NCBI GenBank assembly: GCA_965219855.1
Contig: CBDCOR010000031.1
Location: 122,028-186,027, forward strand
Source of the DNA: CAUZIZ01 sp965219855
GTDB taxonomy: Bacteria; Acidobacteriota; UBA6911; RPQK01; JAJDTT01
Length of the DNA stretch: 64,000 nt
Direction: 5' to 3'
Shown: in pieces, positions 16,403 to 25,476 of the stretch
Layout: each line of letters opens with the position of its first letter
Position numbering within the stretch: the first letter of the stretch is position 1
Program-made: the position numbers and the translations under genes
The notes under the pieces: generated by a model
Seen by the model: the letters and a program-made list of their open reading frames with translations, nothing else
Database searches by the model: none
Told to the model about the DNA's origin: nothing

Positions 16403-17154
16403 GATTCGTCCTTTGCTTTGGTGGGAGGATGACGATGCCGGCGCATGGAAGCCCCTTCGAGCTCAATGCGGTAGGCATTATGGACCAGACGATCCAGGAT
16501 GGAATCAGCGGTGGTCGGATCTCCGATCTGCTCATGCCAATGGGCGACGGGAAGCTGGGAGGTCAGGATCGTGGATCGACTGTCGTAGCGATCCTCGCAG
16601 ATCTCGTAGAAGTCCCGTCGCTCGCTCTCGGCCAAGGGATTCATGGCCCAGTCATCGACGATCAGCACGTCGGTGCGGGCGATCTTACGCAGGAGCTTGT
16701 CGAGCGAGCCGTCGGCTCGAGCCAAAGCCAGATCGCGAAAGAGTCGAGCGGCACGAGTGTACAGAGCCGTCCACCCGTCGCGAGCGGCCTTCTGAGCAAA
16801 GGCACAGGCCAAGAAGGTTTTCCCGACTCCACAGGGACCGATGATCAGGAGATTGTGGTGGGTCTGGATCCAACGGCAGGTGGCGAGGCTGGCAATCAGC
16901 GAGCGATCCAGCCCCCGAGGTCGGCGATAGTTGACATCTTCCAGACAGGCCGAGAGCTTCAATCGGGCATTCTTCAGACGACGCTCCAAGGCCCGATTCT
17001 CTCGCCAGGTCCACTGCCGATCCACCAACAGGGCAAAGCGTTCTTCAAAGCTCAGTTGGGCCATCTCCGGGTCGGAGAGTTGCTCGGTGAAGGCCTCAGC
17101 CATGGCCCTGAGCCGCATGGCGTGAAGTTTTTCGACGGTGGGATTAACCAACAT
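16399..17154 (-). CDS. istB: IS21 transposition helper ATPase IstB
   Basis: A 251-residue AAA+ protein of the DnaA/DnaC/IstB type. Walker A is IIGPCGVGKTFLACAFAQ and Walker B DVLIVDDWAMNPL. Sensor 1 lies in STILTSQLPVAHWHE and the C-terminal lid in DSILDRLVHNAYRIEL. IstB stimulates the IstA transposase and selects target DNA. It overlaps istA by 11 bases and the third ORF by 4, and appears intact. Confidence 0.92.
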   Translation of the reverse strand: MLVNPTVEKLHAMRLRAMAEAFTEQLSDPEMAQLSFEERFALLVDRQWTWRENRALERRLKNARLKLSACLEDVNYRRPRGLDRSLIASLATCRWIQTHHNLLIIGPCGVGKTFLACAFAQKAARDGWTALYTRAARLFRDLALARADGSLDKLLRKIARTDVLIVDDWAMNPLAESERRDFYEICEDRYDSRSTILTSQLPVAHWHEQIGDPTTADSILDRLVHNAYRIELEGASMRRHRHPPTKAKDES

Positions 17155-18715
17155 GAGAGGCTCCTTTCTCGCCTTCGAAGTACTCGGCCCCTCGCACGTT
17201 GGCGTGCTCGATCGGAGGACGTTCCGGCAACGGTTGCGGTTCCGCTTGACGGTCCAGACCGTTCTTCAACATGGACTGGATACTCTTGTAGGAGCAGGCC
17301 TGAAGTCGCAGGGCCCGACGGCAAGCCTGCTCCAAACGGTCTTCCCCAAAGCTGGAGCCCAGGCGCAGGATACCCAAGCAGGAGCGATAGCTTTGCTCGG
17401 GATAGCGACGGGATTGGAGGATCTTCTCGACCACCGATGCGGTATGGGGCCCGACTTTCTGAGCCCAGTGGATCAGACGCGAGGGTGACCACTCCAGATA
17501 GCGGCGATGGCATTCGGGCCGGTGCTCGTCCAAGGTCGTGGCCTTGCCCGGCTGATAGGAGCGACGGTGAGAGGTCACGCGGCGACCTTGATGGAAGATC
17601 TCCACGGTGGTGACGGTGGTGCGCAGCTCGACCTTCTGACCCACCAGGACATAAGGGACGCTGTAGCAGTGGCGGTCGAACTCGATGTGGTAATCGATGT
17701 TGACGCGGGCCTTCTTCCACTGGGCGAAGACGTAGCGTTGGGCCGGCAGGGGCCCCAGAGCCGGACGATCCAGGTCCTGGAAGCGCTGGCGGCGGTTGCC
17801 GGGGAGCTTGTGAAAGTTTCGAGTGTTGAGACGCTCCAGCAGCTCGGCAATGGCTTCGTTGAGCTCTCCCAGGGAAAAGAAGGTCCGGTGACGCAAGGCG
17901 GCCAAGATCCAGCGCTCGACGACTAACACACCCGACTCCGCCTTCGCTTTATCTCGAGGACGGCGCACTCGAGCCGGGATCACCGCGACGCCGTAGTGCG
18001 AGGCCCAATCCGAATAGCTCGCATTGAGATCCGGTTCATAGCGACAGGGGCGATGGACCGCATCTTTGGTGTTGTCTGGAACCACGACGCAGGGGCAACC
18101 CCCCAGGAACTCCAGAGCCCGAGTGTGGGCCGCGAGCTACGAGGGTAAGTCCTGCCTTAGGGAGGCTTCCGCATAGGTATAGTTGCTTGCCCCCAGCACG
18201 GCCACGAAGATCGAGGCCTCTTGGGTTTCCCCCGTATGGCGATCCACGATCGGGACCGTGTCGCCGGCATAGTCCACGAAGAGCTTCTCGCCGGCCCGGT
18301 GTTCCTGCCGCAGCACCAGATCCAGCTTGCCCCGCCAGCGATGGTACAGATCGCAGAACTGACTGTACTGATAGCCCTCCGGATACGCCTGCTTGTACTC
18401 ATCCCAGAGCAGCATCAAGGTTACATGTTTGTGTCGGCAGCGCTCCTCATGGACGGTGGCGAAGTCGGGGAGGGGACGTTGCTCCGGGGGAGATTTACCC
18501 GTGGGAGGAAACACCCGGTTCTGAATCGCCCGGTCATCCCACCCCTCAGGGAGTGGCCAACTCAGACCGGCTCCTTGGGCCCGGCGCACATACTCTGCCA
18601 CGGTGCTGCGCACGAGGGCACAGCTACGGGCGATCTGCCGATCCGAAAGATGAAGCTGAAACTTCAGGCGTAGGACATTTTTGATTTTGCGCATGGACTT
18701 CCTTTGGTTCGGCAC
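17144..18715 (-). pseudogene. istA: IS21 transposase IstA interrupted by an amber codon
   Basis: The reading frame spans 523 codons. The N-terminal helix-turn-helix region (FQLHLSDRQIARSCALVRST) and the start of the DDE catalytic core (KLFVDYAGDTVPI) lie in 18139-18715. A TAG at 18137-18139 falls where the family normally has tryptophan (LPS-stop-LAAHTRALEFLGG). The same frame then continues with VVPDNTKDAV, the acidic RPRDKAKAESGVLVVERWIL and the C-terminal domain. A single TGG-to-TAG change explains the break. The element is probably unable to move unless the stop is suppressed or the base is an error. Confidence 0.85.
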
Positions 18716-18786
18716 GATCGCTCCTCCGAAAAGGAGTCATGGTACCGAAGGAGTCCAACGTCGCTTCCGTCCGCTCTGGAAACCGA

Positions 18787-18870
18787 TTCCGGGAAACCGG
18801 CCGCCTTTCCGGGAAACCGGCCACCCTTCCGGGAAATCGGCCACCCTTCCGGGAAATCGGCCACCCTTCC
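18787..18870 (+). repeat. 20-base tandem repeat at the istA-side end of IS21 element 1
   Basis: Four consecutive units of TTCCGGGAAAYCGGCCRCCY with exact 20-base period, plus a partial fifth. Multiple subterminal repeats are normal transposase-binding sites in IS21 elements. This run is longer and more regular than the two or three sites usually seen. Confidence 0.85.
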
Positions 18871-18883
18871 GGAAACCCCGTTT

Positions 18884-20762
18884 CTAGTCCCAAAAGAAGT
18901 AGATGAAAGTGGACTAAACCACATGTAAACACCTGAAATGCCAGACCTGACGGGTATTCTGGGGTTGTCAAAGAAACTTCAGAACAAGCCGAAAGGAGGC
19001 AGTTCAGGTGAATAAAAAGGATAGCGCAATCATCCGCAAACGGGAAGCAGAGGTTGCTCAGCGATTGAGCCCCAGCTGGAACGGTCAAGACCCGAAACCG
19101 GTGCTCTCGCCCGAGGTCATCAGCTACGAGGTCTCGGAGAAAACGGGTGCGGTCAGTTACGGTGGTCTGGGGCTGCTGCAGCAGGTGGTGAAGTGGAGTG
19201 GGCTGGGGAAAGCCATTGACCAGGCGGTGACGCTGCTCAAACGCCACCAACCGTACCACGAATCGGACCACGTCCTGAGCCTGATCTACAACGTGGCCAC
19301 GGGCGGGACCCGCTATCAGGATATTGAACTGCGACGTCAGAGTGTGAGTTTCCTGGAGGCGGTGGGAGCCGAGAAGATCCCCGCCCCCAGCACGGCCGGA
19401 GACTTTGTGCGCCGCTTTGACGCGCCCGACGTGGTGGATCTGATGGAAGCCGTCAATGCCAGCCGCCTCAAGGTCTGGGCCCAACAACCGGCCCGTTTCT
19501 TCCAACGGGCGGAGATCGACGTGGATGGGACGATGGCCCCCACGAGCGGCGAATGCAAGGAAGGGATGGAGATCAGCTACGACGGGCAGTGGGGCTATGC
19601 GCCGCTGATCGTGACGCTGGCCAATACGGGAGAGGTGCTCTATGCGGTCAACCGCTCGGGCAACCGTCCCTCTCATGAGGGAGCGGCCGAATGGCTGGAT
19701 CGGAGTATCGAGCTGGTTCGAGAGGCGGGTTTTCGGAAGGTGCGCCTGCGCGGGGACACGGATTTTTCGCTGACGGCTCATTTTGACCGTTGGACGGAGG
19801 CGGGCGTGGAGTTTGACTTCGGGATCGACGCCCATCCGAGCTTCGTCAAGTGGGCGGAGGCGTTGCCAGAAGCGAGATGGAAAGAGCTGGGGCGCCCCAG
19901 CCAGGGGAAAGGAAAAGGGAAGAAGCGGCGCCAGCGGCGGGACAAAGTGAAGCCGGAGATTGTCAAGAGACGCGGGTTCAAGACGCTGACGCTGGAACGG
20001 GAAGAGATTGCGGAGATCGACTACCGTCCGAGCAAAGCGAAGCGAACCTATCGGATGGTGATCTTGCGCAAGACGATCCTGGTTGAGAAAGGCCAGAAGC
20101 GGCTGCTGCCGCAGACGCGCTACCACTTTTATGTCACCAATATCTCGGCCAGAACGTTGGGAACGGCGGGAGTCGTACGGGAAAACAACCGGCGCTGCAA
20201 CCAGGAGAACGTCATTGAACAACTCAAGAACGGAGTCGAGGCCCTGCGGATGCCCTCGGATACGCTGGTAGCCAACTGGGCCTATCTGGTGATTGCGGCT
20301 CAAGCCTGGAATCTGAAGGCCTGGATGGGGTTGGTGCTGCCGGCGCGACTGCAAGCCCGAGAGCTGGTGAAGATGGAGTATCGCCGTTTCCTGCGAGAGG
20401 TCATTGAAATGCCCTGCCAGATTTTGCGCAGGGGCCGACAGTTGGTCTATCGGCTGCTGGATGTCAATGGTTGGAGCCGTCTTCTCTTGGAAGGCAGTAA
20501 GTGGTTGAAACACCGGCCAGCTACCTGAAACTGAAAGGAGATAAAGTAGCTCCGAGGGTCGCCAGAGCTGGGGCGAGGTGTCTCTACAAACGCCCCCCAA
20601 GAGGGCAGAATCGTTTTCCCTGAGCGATCGGCGTGGAGGACAGCTGAAGACGTGCCTGTTCTGAGTGACTTCGCGCCGAAATTTAGAATTTAGGTCTCCA
20701 AAATGGCTCCTCGGAGCCGACAAAGGGGTCTATTTTCGAACTTGCGCTTATTTTGGGTCTAG
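18884..20762 (+). mobile_element. IS1380-family insertion sequence
   Basis: A 1.9-kb element bounded by imperfect inverted repeats (left TCCCAAAAGAAG, right complement ACCCAAAATAAG) and flanked on both sides by CTAG, a plausible 4-base target duplication (18884-18887 and 20759-20762). It encodes one transposase. It lies between the right end of IS21 element 1 and the first IS110 copy. Confidence 0.7.
19008..20528 (+). CDS. IS1380-family DDE transposase
   Basis: A 506-residue transposase of DDE group 1. The N-terminal YHESDHVLSLIYNVATGGTR and the catalytic-region text IDVDGTMAPT, VRLRGDTDFSLTAHFDRW and RENNRRCNQENVIEQLKNG supply the expected D, D and E residues. ISs of this family carry a single ORF of about this size. 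A Shine-Dalgarno GGAGG lies upstream of the GTG start. The frame is complete, so the element may be active. The long antisense frame across it is an artefact. Confidence 0.9.
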   Translation: MNKKDSAIIRKREAEVAQRLSPSWNGQDPKPVLSPEVISYEVSEKTGAVSYGGLGLLQQVVKWSGLGKAIDQAVTLLKRHQPYHESDHVLSLIYNVATGGTRYQDIELRRQSVSFLEAVGAEKIPAPSTAGDFVRRFDAPDVVDLMEAVNASRLKVWAQQPARFFQRAEIDVDGTMAPTSGECKEGMEISYDGQWGYAPLIVTLANTGEVLYAVNRSGNRPSHEGAAEWLDRSIELVREAGFRKVRLRGDTDFSLTAHFDRWTEAGVEFDFGIDAHPSFVKWAEALPEARWKELGRPSQGKGKGKKRRQRRDKVKPEIVKRRGFKTLTLEREEIAEIDYRPSKAKRTYRMVILRKTILVEKGQKRLLPQTRYHFYVTNISARTLGTAGVVRENNRRCNQENVIEQLKNGVEALRMPSDTLVANWAYLVIAAQAWNLKAWMGLVLPARLQARELVKMEYRRFLREVIEMPCQILRRGRQLVYRLLDVNGWSRLLLEGSKWLKHRPAT

Positions 20763-21049
20763 TTTTTAGTTATGACCAGCGGGTTGACGTCGGTGACGTC
20801 GGTCTCCCCCATCCATCTATACGCGCATCAGCGGGCGAAGGTGGTGTCCTCGGCAAGGCCCAGCGCCGCCTGGGAAAAGGTCGAGGAGCCCATTGCCTTT
20901 ATGAGAGCCTCTGCGGCACTCCTGTGTGCCCCAGGCAATGGGCGGTTGATGTTTTCTGCACCACGTTCGTCCAACGCATCATCTACAGTCCGGACTCCTT
21001 CCTTTGAAGGAGGCGAGGCTGCCTAATCAGGCTGTCGACTCGGAACGAG
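20763..21049 (-). ncRNA. candidate bridge/seekRNA region of IS110 copy 1
   Basis: This is the long non-coding end (about 287 bases) downstream of the transposase stop. In IS1111-type elements the guide RNA is encoded on this side, in IS110-type elements on the other. It includes a hairpin CTCCTTC-cttt-GAAGGAG at about 20996-21013. Assignment is by position, not by covariance. Confidence 0.4.
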
Positions 21050-22087
21050 TCAGCATTTCTCACAGGCACGCCTCGCGAGAAGACCGCGGCGAGAAAACTC
21101 CGCATAGTCGATTTCATCTCGCTGCATCAGGTACAGATGCTCACACAACTTTCGGGCCACGGCGGTCCGGGCCACCTGTCGGCCTCGCCGAGAGACCAAA
21201 CGGCGGTAGAAGCGCCTCAAGTTGGCTTCGTGGCGGGCGGCGGAGACGCCCGCCTCCACCATCTGGTAGCGCAGAAAGGTCGATCCCTGTTTGCTGATGT
21301 GACCCAGCCGCCGCCGTCCGCCACTGGAGCGTTCGCTCGGCGTCAAGCCCACATAGCTGCACAACTGGCCGCCACTGGCAAAGCGTTGGACCGGTCCCAC
21401 AATCAGCACCCAGGACAGGGCCGTCACCGGCCCCACTCCGGGATACGTCATCAAGCGCTCCGCCTCCGGGCGCTGGGCCGCCGCCTCTCGGATCTGTTTG
21501 TCCAGTACGGCGAGGCGAGGTCCAAGCCACTCCAGACCCTGCCACAACTGCTCGGCCGACTGCTGGGCGTAGGGGCGCAGCTTTAACTGCGCAAACGCTC
21601 GTTGGCCTTCCCCAGTGAACAACCCAGCCCCCAAGGTTAGTCGATGATTGATCGCCAACGACTGGAGCCCGTTCTTGATCCGCGTCCGGGTCCGAACCCA
21701 ACGTCGGCGTTGGCTCAGCACCTGCCGCAGATCCCGTCCCTCCGGGTCGATCACCCAGATCTGGGGAAAGCGGTCCTCGATCAATAACTGCCGAATCAAG
21801 CGCGCATCCTCGCGGTCATTCTTCTTCTTGCGGACCTGCTGCGCTCGGATCTTCGCCGCATCTCCCACTTGCAGTTGTACCCCCAGTTTGTCCATCACCT
21901 CGTGAAACCAGATCGAATACCCGGTGCTCTCGATCCCCACCACGGTCGGACCCGCCAGACCCCCGTAAAATCTCTCGACCTCCTTTCCTTCGTGATTCAA
22001 GCGTCGCTCCTCCAGCTCTCCGCTCTCCGTATCCACCATTGCAATCGCCTGGAATCTTGTGTGAAAATCAGATCCAATTAGTTTCAT
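21050..22087 (-). CDS. IS110-family DEDD transposase, copy 1
   Basis: A 345-residue transposase. The N-terminal RuvC-like DEDD domain starts MKLIGSDFHTRFQAIAMVDT and continues with GIESTGYSIWFHEVM and KKKNDREDARLIRQLL. The C-terminal transposase_20 domain contains LMTYPGVGPVTALSWVLIVG and the catalytic-serine region GLTPSERSSGGRRRLGHISK. I chose the ATG at 22087 because GAGGAGG precedes it and the family starts there; an upstream start would add 20 residues. IS110 enzymes recombine DNA guided by an RNA from the element's non-coding end. Protein identical to copy 2. Confidence 0.92.
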   Translation of the reverse strand: MKLIGSDFHTRFQAIAMVDTESGELEERRLNHEGKEVERFYGGLAGPTVVGIESTGYSIWFHEVMDKLGVQLQVGDAAKIRAQQVRKKKNDREDARLIRQLLIEDRFPQIWVIDPEGRDLRQVLSQRRRWVRTRTRIKNGLQSLAINHRLTLGAGLFTGEGQRAFAQLKLRPYAQQSAEQLWQGLEWLGPRLAVLDKQIREAAAQRPEAERLMTYPGVGPVTALSWVLIVGPVQRFASGGQLCSYVGLTPSERSSGGRRRLGHISKQGSTFLRYQMVEAGVSAARHEANLRRFYRRLVSRRGRQVARTAVARKLCEHLYLMQRDEIDYAEFSRRGLLARRACEKC

Positions 22088-22192
22088 TTCGGCCTCCTCT
22101 TCGATGAGTCCCCAGACTCTTTCGAACTTAGGGCCTACGCGACTCATTGTAGAGTCAGCCCCTGAAGAGGAGGCCGTGTTCTTATGAGATCA

Positions 22193-22330
22193 TCTATAAG
22201 AACATGGCCGTTGTCAAGGGCGCACTTCACCTAGATCGGCTCGGAGAGCCGATTAAGCAGCTGGCCGCGTAGCCGGCCAGGCGCGATAAGAAGTTGTTCG
22301 TAGGCCATTGGATTCGTCGAGTCTGGGGAC
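22193..22330. other. 138-base spacer between the IS110 copies
   Basis: Unique sequence separating the two direct copies. Its first 11 bases pair with the end of copy 1 to form GTTCTTAT...ATAAGAAC (22178-22203). It also contains short palindromes such as CGGCTC...GAGCCG (about 22239-22253). No gene seen. Confidence 0.6.
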
Positions 22331-22335
22331 TCTAG

Positions 22336-22622
22336 TTTTTAGTTATGACCAGCGGGTTGACGTCGGTGACGTCGGTCTCCCCCATCCATCTATACGCGCA
22401 TCAGCGGGCGAAGGTGGTGTCCTCGGCAAGGCCCAGCGCCGCCTGGGAAAAGGTCGAGGAGCCCATTGCCTTTATGAGAGCCTCTGCGGCACTCCTGTGT
22501 GCCCCAGGCAATGGGCGGTTGATGTTTTCTGCACCACGTTCGTCCAACGCATCATCTACAGTCCGGACTCCTTCCTTTGAAAGAGGCGAGGCTGCCTAAT
22601 CAGGCTGTCGACTCGGAACGAG
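22336..22622 (-). ncRNA. candidate bridge/seekRNA region of IS110 copy 2
   Basis: Counterpart of the non-coding end of copy 1. The one visible difference between the copies (A at 22582) weakens the CTCCTTC...GAAGGAG hairpin by one pair. Assigned by position only. Confidence 0.4.
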
Positions 22623-23660
22623 TCAGCATTTCTCACAGGCACGCCTCGCGAGAAGACCGCGGCGAGAAAACTCCGCATAGTCGATTTCATCTCGCTGCAT
22701 CAGGTACAGATGCTCACACAACTTTCGGGCCACGGCGGTCCGGGCCACCTGTCGGCCTCGCCGAGAGACCAAACGGCGGTAGAAGCGCCTCAAGTTGGCT
22801 TCGTGGCGGGCGGCGGAGACGCCCGCCTCCACCATCTGGTAGCGCAGAAAGGTCGATCCCTGTTTGCTGATGTGACCCAGCCGCCGCCGTCCGCCACTGG
22901 AGCGTTCGCTCGGCGTCAAGCCCACATAGCTGCACAACTGGCCGCCACTGGCAAAGCGTTGGACCGGTCCCACAATCAGCACCCAGGACAGGGCCGTCAC
23001 CGGCCCCACTCCGGGATACGTCATCAAGCGCTCCGCCTCCGGGCGCTGGGCCGCCGCCTCTCGGATCTGTTTGTCCAGTACGGCGAGGCGAGGTCCAAGC
23101 CACTCCAGACCCTGCCACAACTGCTCGGCCGACTGCTGGGCGTAGGGGCGCAGCTTTAACTGCGCAAACGCTCGTTGGCCTTCCCCAGTGAACAACCCAG
23201 CCCCCAAGGTTAGTCGATGATTGATCGCCAACGACTGGAGCCCGTTCTTGATCCGCGTCCGGGTCCGAACCCAACGTCGGCGTTGGCTCAGCACCTGCCG
23301 CAGATCCCGTCCCTCCGGGTCGATCACCCAGATCTGGGGAAAGCGGTCCTCGATCAATAACTGCCGAATCAAGCGCGCATCCTCGCGGTCATTCTTCTTC
23401 TTGCGGACCTGCTGCGCTCGGATCTTCGCCGCATCTCCCACTTGCAGTTGTACCCCCAGTTTGTCCATCACCTCGTGAAACCAGATCGAATACCCGGTGC
23501 TCTCGATCCCCACCACGGTCGGACCCGCCAGACCCCCGTAAAATCTCTCGACCTCCTTTCCTTCGTGATTCAAGCGTCGCTCCTCCAGCTCTCCGCTCTC
23601 CGTATCCACCATTGCAATCGCCTGGAATCTTGTGTGAAAATCAGATCCAATTAGTTTCAT
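22623..23660 (-). CDS. IS110-family DEDD transposase, copy 2
   Basis: 345 residues, with a translation identical to copy 1: the same DEDD motifs (KLIGSDFHTRF, GIESTGYS, NDREDARL) and the same C-terminal serine domain (GLTPSERSSGG). The same GAGGAGG Shine-Dalgarno and ATG are used. Both copies look intact and could act on each other's ends, allowing excision or circle formation. Confidence 0.92.
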   Translation of the reverse strand: MKLIGSDFHTRFQAIAMVDTESGELEERRLNHEGKEVERFYGGLAGPTVVGIESTGYSIWFHEVMDKLGVQLQVGDAAKIRAQQVRKKKNDREDARLIRQLLIEDRFPQIWVIDPEGRDLRQVLSQRRRWVRTRTRIKNGLQSLAINHRLTLGAGLFTGEGQRAFAQLKLRPYAQQSAEQLWQGLEWLGPRLAVLDKQIREAAAQRPEAERLMTYPGVGPVTALSWVLIVGPVQRFASGGQLCSYVGLTPSERSSGGRRRLGHISKQGSTFLRYQMVEAGVSAARHEANLRRFYRRLVSRRGRQVARTAVARKLCEHLYLMQRDEIDYAEFSRRGLLARRACEKC

Positions 23661-24003
23661 TTCGGCCTCCTCTTCGATGAGTCCCCAGACTCTTTCGAAC
23701 TTAGGGCCTACGCGACTCATTGTAGAGTCAGCCCCTGAAGAGGAGGCCGTGTTCTTATGAGATCAGGCTAAAGGCCGGTACCTGTTTAGCGCATTGCCCT
23801 GGCCCTTGCCCTTAAACTTGCCTTTGCCTTACCCCTTTGCCCCTGCCTTATGCCTTCCCTGCACCCACATTTTTGATCAATCCGGTCAGCATAGAAACAA
23901 TTTCAGGCAGGATCTGCTGAAAGGTGATTGGCGACAGTTAGAATTTCCCACGACGACAAATAGAATTCCCCACTTTTTCAGGGCTGATCCTGACCATGAG
24001 GGC

Positions 24004-25476
24004 ATGGTTAAGGATCAGCAAGTGCGGAGGTTAGTAAAGTTGCAAAAGAACGAGAAGACGCTAACGATGGCGGCGGCCAAAGCGGGGCTGTCGCGAAAGA
24101 CGGCTCGGAAGTACCTGAAGTCGGGAAAGCTGCCGAGCCAGAGTCAGCCGGAGCGATATTGGCGAACTCGATCGGATCCGTTCGAGTCGGTGTGGCCAGA
24201 GGTGGAAGAGATCCTGAAGCGATCTCCGACGGTGGAAGCGACAGCGGTGTTCGAGTATTTGTGCCGCCAGCAGGAAGGGGCCTTCCAGCAAGGTCAGTTG
24301 AGGACGCTGCAGCGCAGGATCAAGCAGTGGAAGGCACAACACGGAGAAGCGAAGGAGGTGATGTTCCCGCAGAAGTATCGGCCGGGACATCAATCTCAAT
24401 CGGACTTTACGTTTATGGGGCGTCTGGGAGTGACGATCCAGGGCCAGCCGTTTCCCCATCTGCTGTACCACTTTGTTTTGGCCTACTCGAACTGGGAAGC
24501 GACCACGCTGTGTTTCAGTGAGTCCTTTGAGAGCCTCAGCCTGGGGCTTCAGAACGCGTTGTGGGAGTTGGGGGCGCTGCCCGAGGAACACCGAACAGAC
24601 CGGCTTTCGGCGGCCGTCAACAACCTGAAACGGGAAGAGTTCACCGAGCGCTATCAAGGGTTGCTGAGACACTTCGGGATGCGCTCGAGTCGCACCCAGG
24701 CAGGAAAGGCTCACGAGAACGGGGATGTGGAACAGGCCCATCACCGCTTGAAACGGGCCATCGAGCAGGAACTGCTGCTGCGGTGTAGCCGTGATTTTTC
24801 CAGCCGGGAAGAGTACGAGGGTTTTGTAGCGGTGATTGTGGACCGGCGCAATGCGACCCGGCAAAAGCGCCTGGGAGAAGAGCTGGCCGTGATGCGCCCG
24901 TTGCCGGCACGCCGTCTGGATGACTTCACCCGGCAGTGGGTGAGAGTCTCCCCCAGCAGTACGATCCGGGTTCGCCACAACACCTATTCGGTGGACAGCC
25001 GGTTGATCGGCGAGCGGGTGCAGGTGAGGGTGTGGGCGGATCAGGTGGAGGTCTACTACGGGGGTCAGCCACAGGCACGCATGCCTCGCTTGCGAGGAGA
25101 AGGCAAGCATCGCATTGACTACCGGCAGGTGATCCATTCCCTGGTGCGCAAGCCGGGGGCGTTCACTCGCTATCGCTGGCGCGAGGATCTGTTTCCGGGG
25201 ATCTTGTTTCGAGTCGCCTACGACGAGCTGCGCCAAGATTGTCCAGCCACGGCGGATCGCCAGTATCTGAAGATCCTCGAGTTGGCTGCCCAGGAAGGTG
25301 AGCAGCGAGTGCGAGAGGCACTTCAGGGGCTGATTGAGAGGGGACGAAGAATCCGTTTCGAAGCACTACGAGAATGCCTCGTCGATCCGGTGGTGGAGCC
25401 CTGGGAAGTGGCGGTGGAGAAGATGGACGTGGGCGTCTACGACACGCTGCTGGAGAGCCGGGAGGTGAGATCATGA
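24004..25476 (+). CDS. istA: IS21 transposase IstA
   Basis: About 490 residues from the ATG at 24004 (MVKDQQVRRLVKLQKNEKTL). The open frame extends upstream to 23794, but into the flanking hairpin repeat and across the IS end, so the long version is not real. The N-terminal helix-turn-helix reads TMAAAKAGLSRKTARKYLKS. The DDE core includes GHQSQSDFTFMG (first D), LPEEHRTDRLSAAVNNL (second D) and GKAHENGDVEQAHHRLKRAI (E). It overlaps istB by four bases. Confidence 0.93.
   Translation: MVKDQQVRRLVKLQKNEKTLTMAAAKAGLSRKTARKYLKSGKLPSQSQPERYWRTRSDPFESVWPEVEEILKRSPTVEATAVFEYLCRQQEGAFQQGQLRTLQRRIKQWKAQHGEAKEVMFPQKYRPGHQSQSDFTFMGRLGVTIQGQPFPHLLYHFVLAYSNWEATTLCFSESFESLSLGLQNALWELGALPEEHRTDRLSAAVNNLKREEFTERYQGLLRHFGMRSSRTQAGKAHENGDVEQAHHRLKRAIEQELLLRCSRDFSSREEYEGFVAVIVDRRNATRQKRLGEELAVMRPLPARRLDDFTRQWVRVSPSSTIRVRHNTYSVDSRLIGERVQVRVWADQVEVYYGGQPQARMPRLRGEGKHRIDYRQVIHSLVRKPGAFTRYRWREDLFPGILFRVAYDELRQDCPATADRQYLKILELAAQEGEQRVREALQGLIERGRRIRFEALRECLVDPVVEPWEVAVEKMDVGVYDTLLESREVRS

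Larger units (their letters stand above)
15550..18880 (-). mobile_element. IS21-family element 1 (istA-istB plus third gene)
   Basis: An IS21-type element of about 3.3 kb read on the minus strand, with three ORFs in order istA (nonsense-interrupted), istB and a helix-turn-helix protein. The ends carry repeated CCGG(T/G)GAAA(C/T)CGGCCACC motifs: at least two near 15551-15590 plus an inverted one at about 15634-15650, and four tandem units at 18787-18866. Precise termini and target duplication could not be fixed. IS1380 begins four bases after its right end. Confidence 0.75.
20758..22192 (-). mobile_element. IS110/IS1111-type element, copy 1
   Basis: A 1435-base unit identical to 22331-23765 except for one base seen by eye (G at 21009, A at 22582). 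It has no clear terminal inverted repeats, as expected for this family. It carries a DEDD transposase, a short 105-base leader and a long 3' non-coding end. The shared sequence runs from TCTAG at 20758 to GAGATCA at 22192. Confidence 0.85.
22331..23765 (-). mobile_element. IS110/IS1111-type element, copy 2
   Basis: Direct repeat of 20758-22192 in the same orientation, offset exactly 1573 bases. The near-perfect identity points to a recent second insertion or a tandem duplication. Its right-side flank (GGCTAAAGGCCGG) leads into the hairpin repeat hit by IS21 element 2. Confidence 0.85.

Noticed and set aside
18787..18870. Short regular repeats considered as a CRISPR array
   Set aside because: The units are directly adjacent with no spacers, and no cas genes are present; they belong to the IS21 end.
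18624..20723. 699-codon open frame on the minus strand across the IS1380 element
   Set aside because: It is antisense to the well-conserved transposase, crosses the element's left end and has no protein-like motifs.
18884..20762. IS1380 element considered as the mobiliser of the 43.4-kb MITE
   Set aside because: The MITE ends (TAGCCCGGATTATT) do not match the IS1380 ends (TCCCAAAAGAAG).
24061..25236. 391-codon minus-strand frame within istA of IS21 element 2
   Set aside because: Antisense shadow of an intact transposase gene with DDE motifs.
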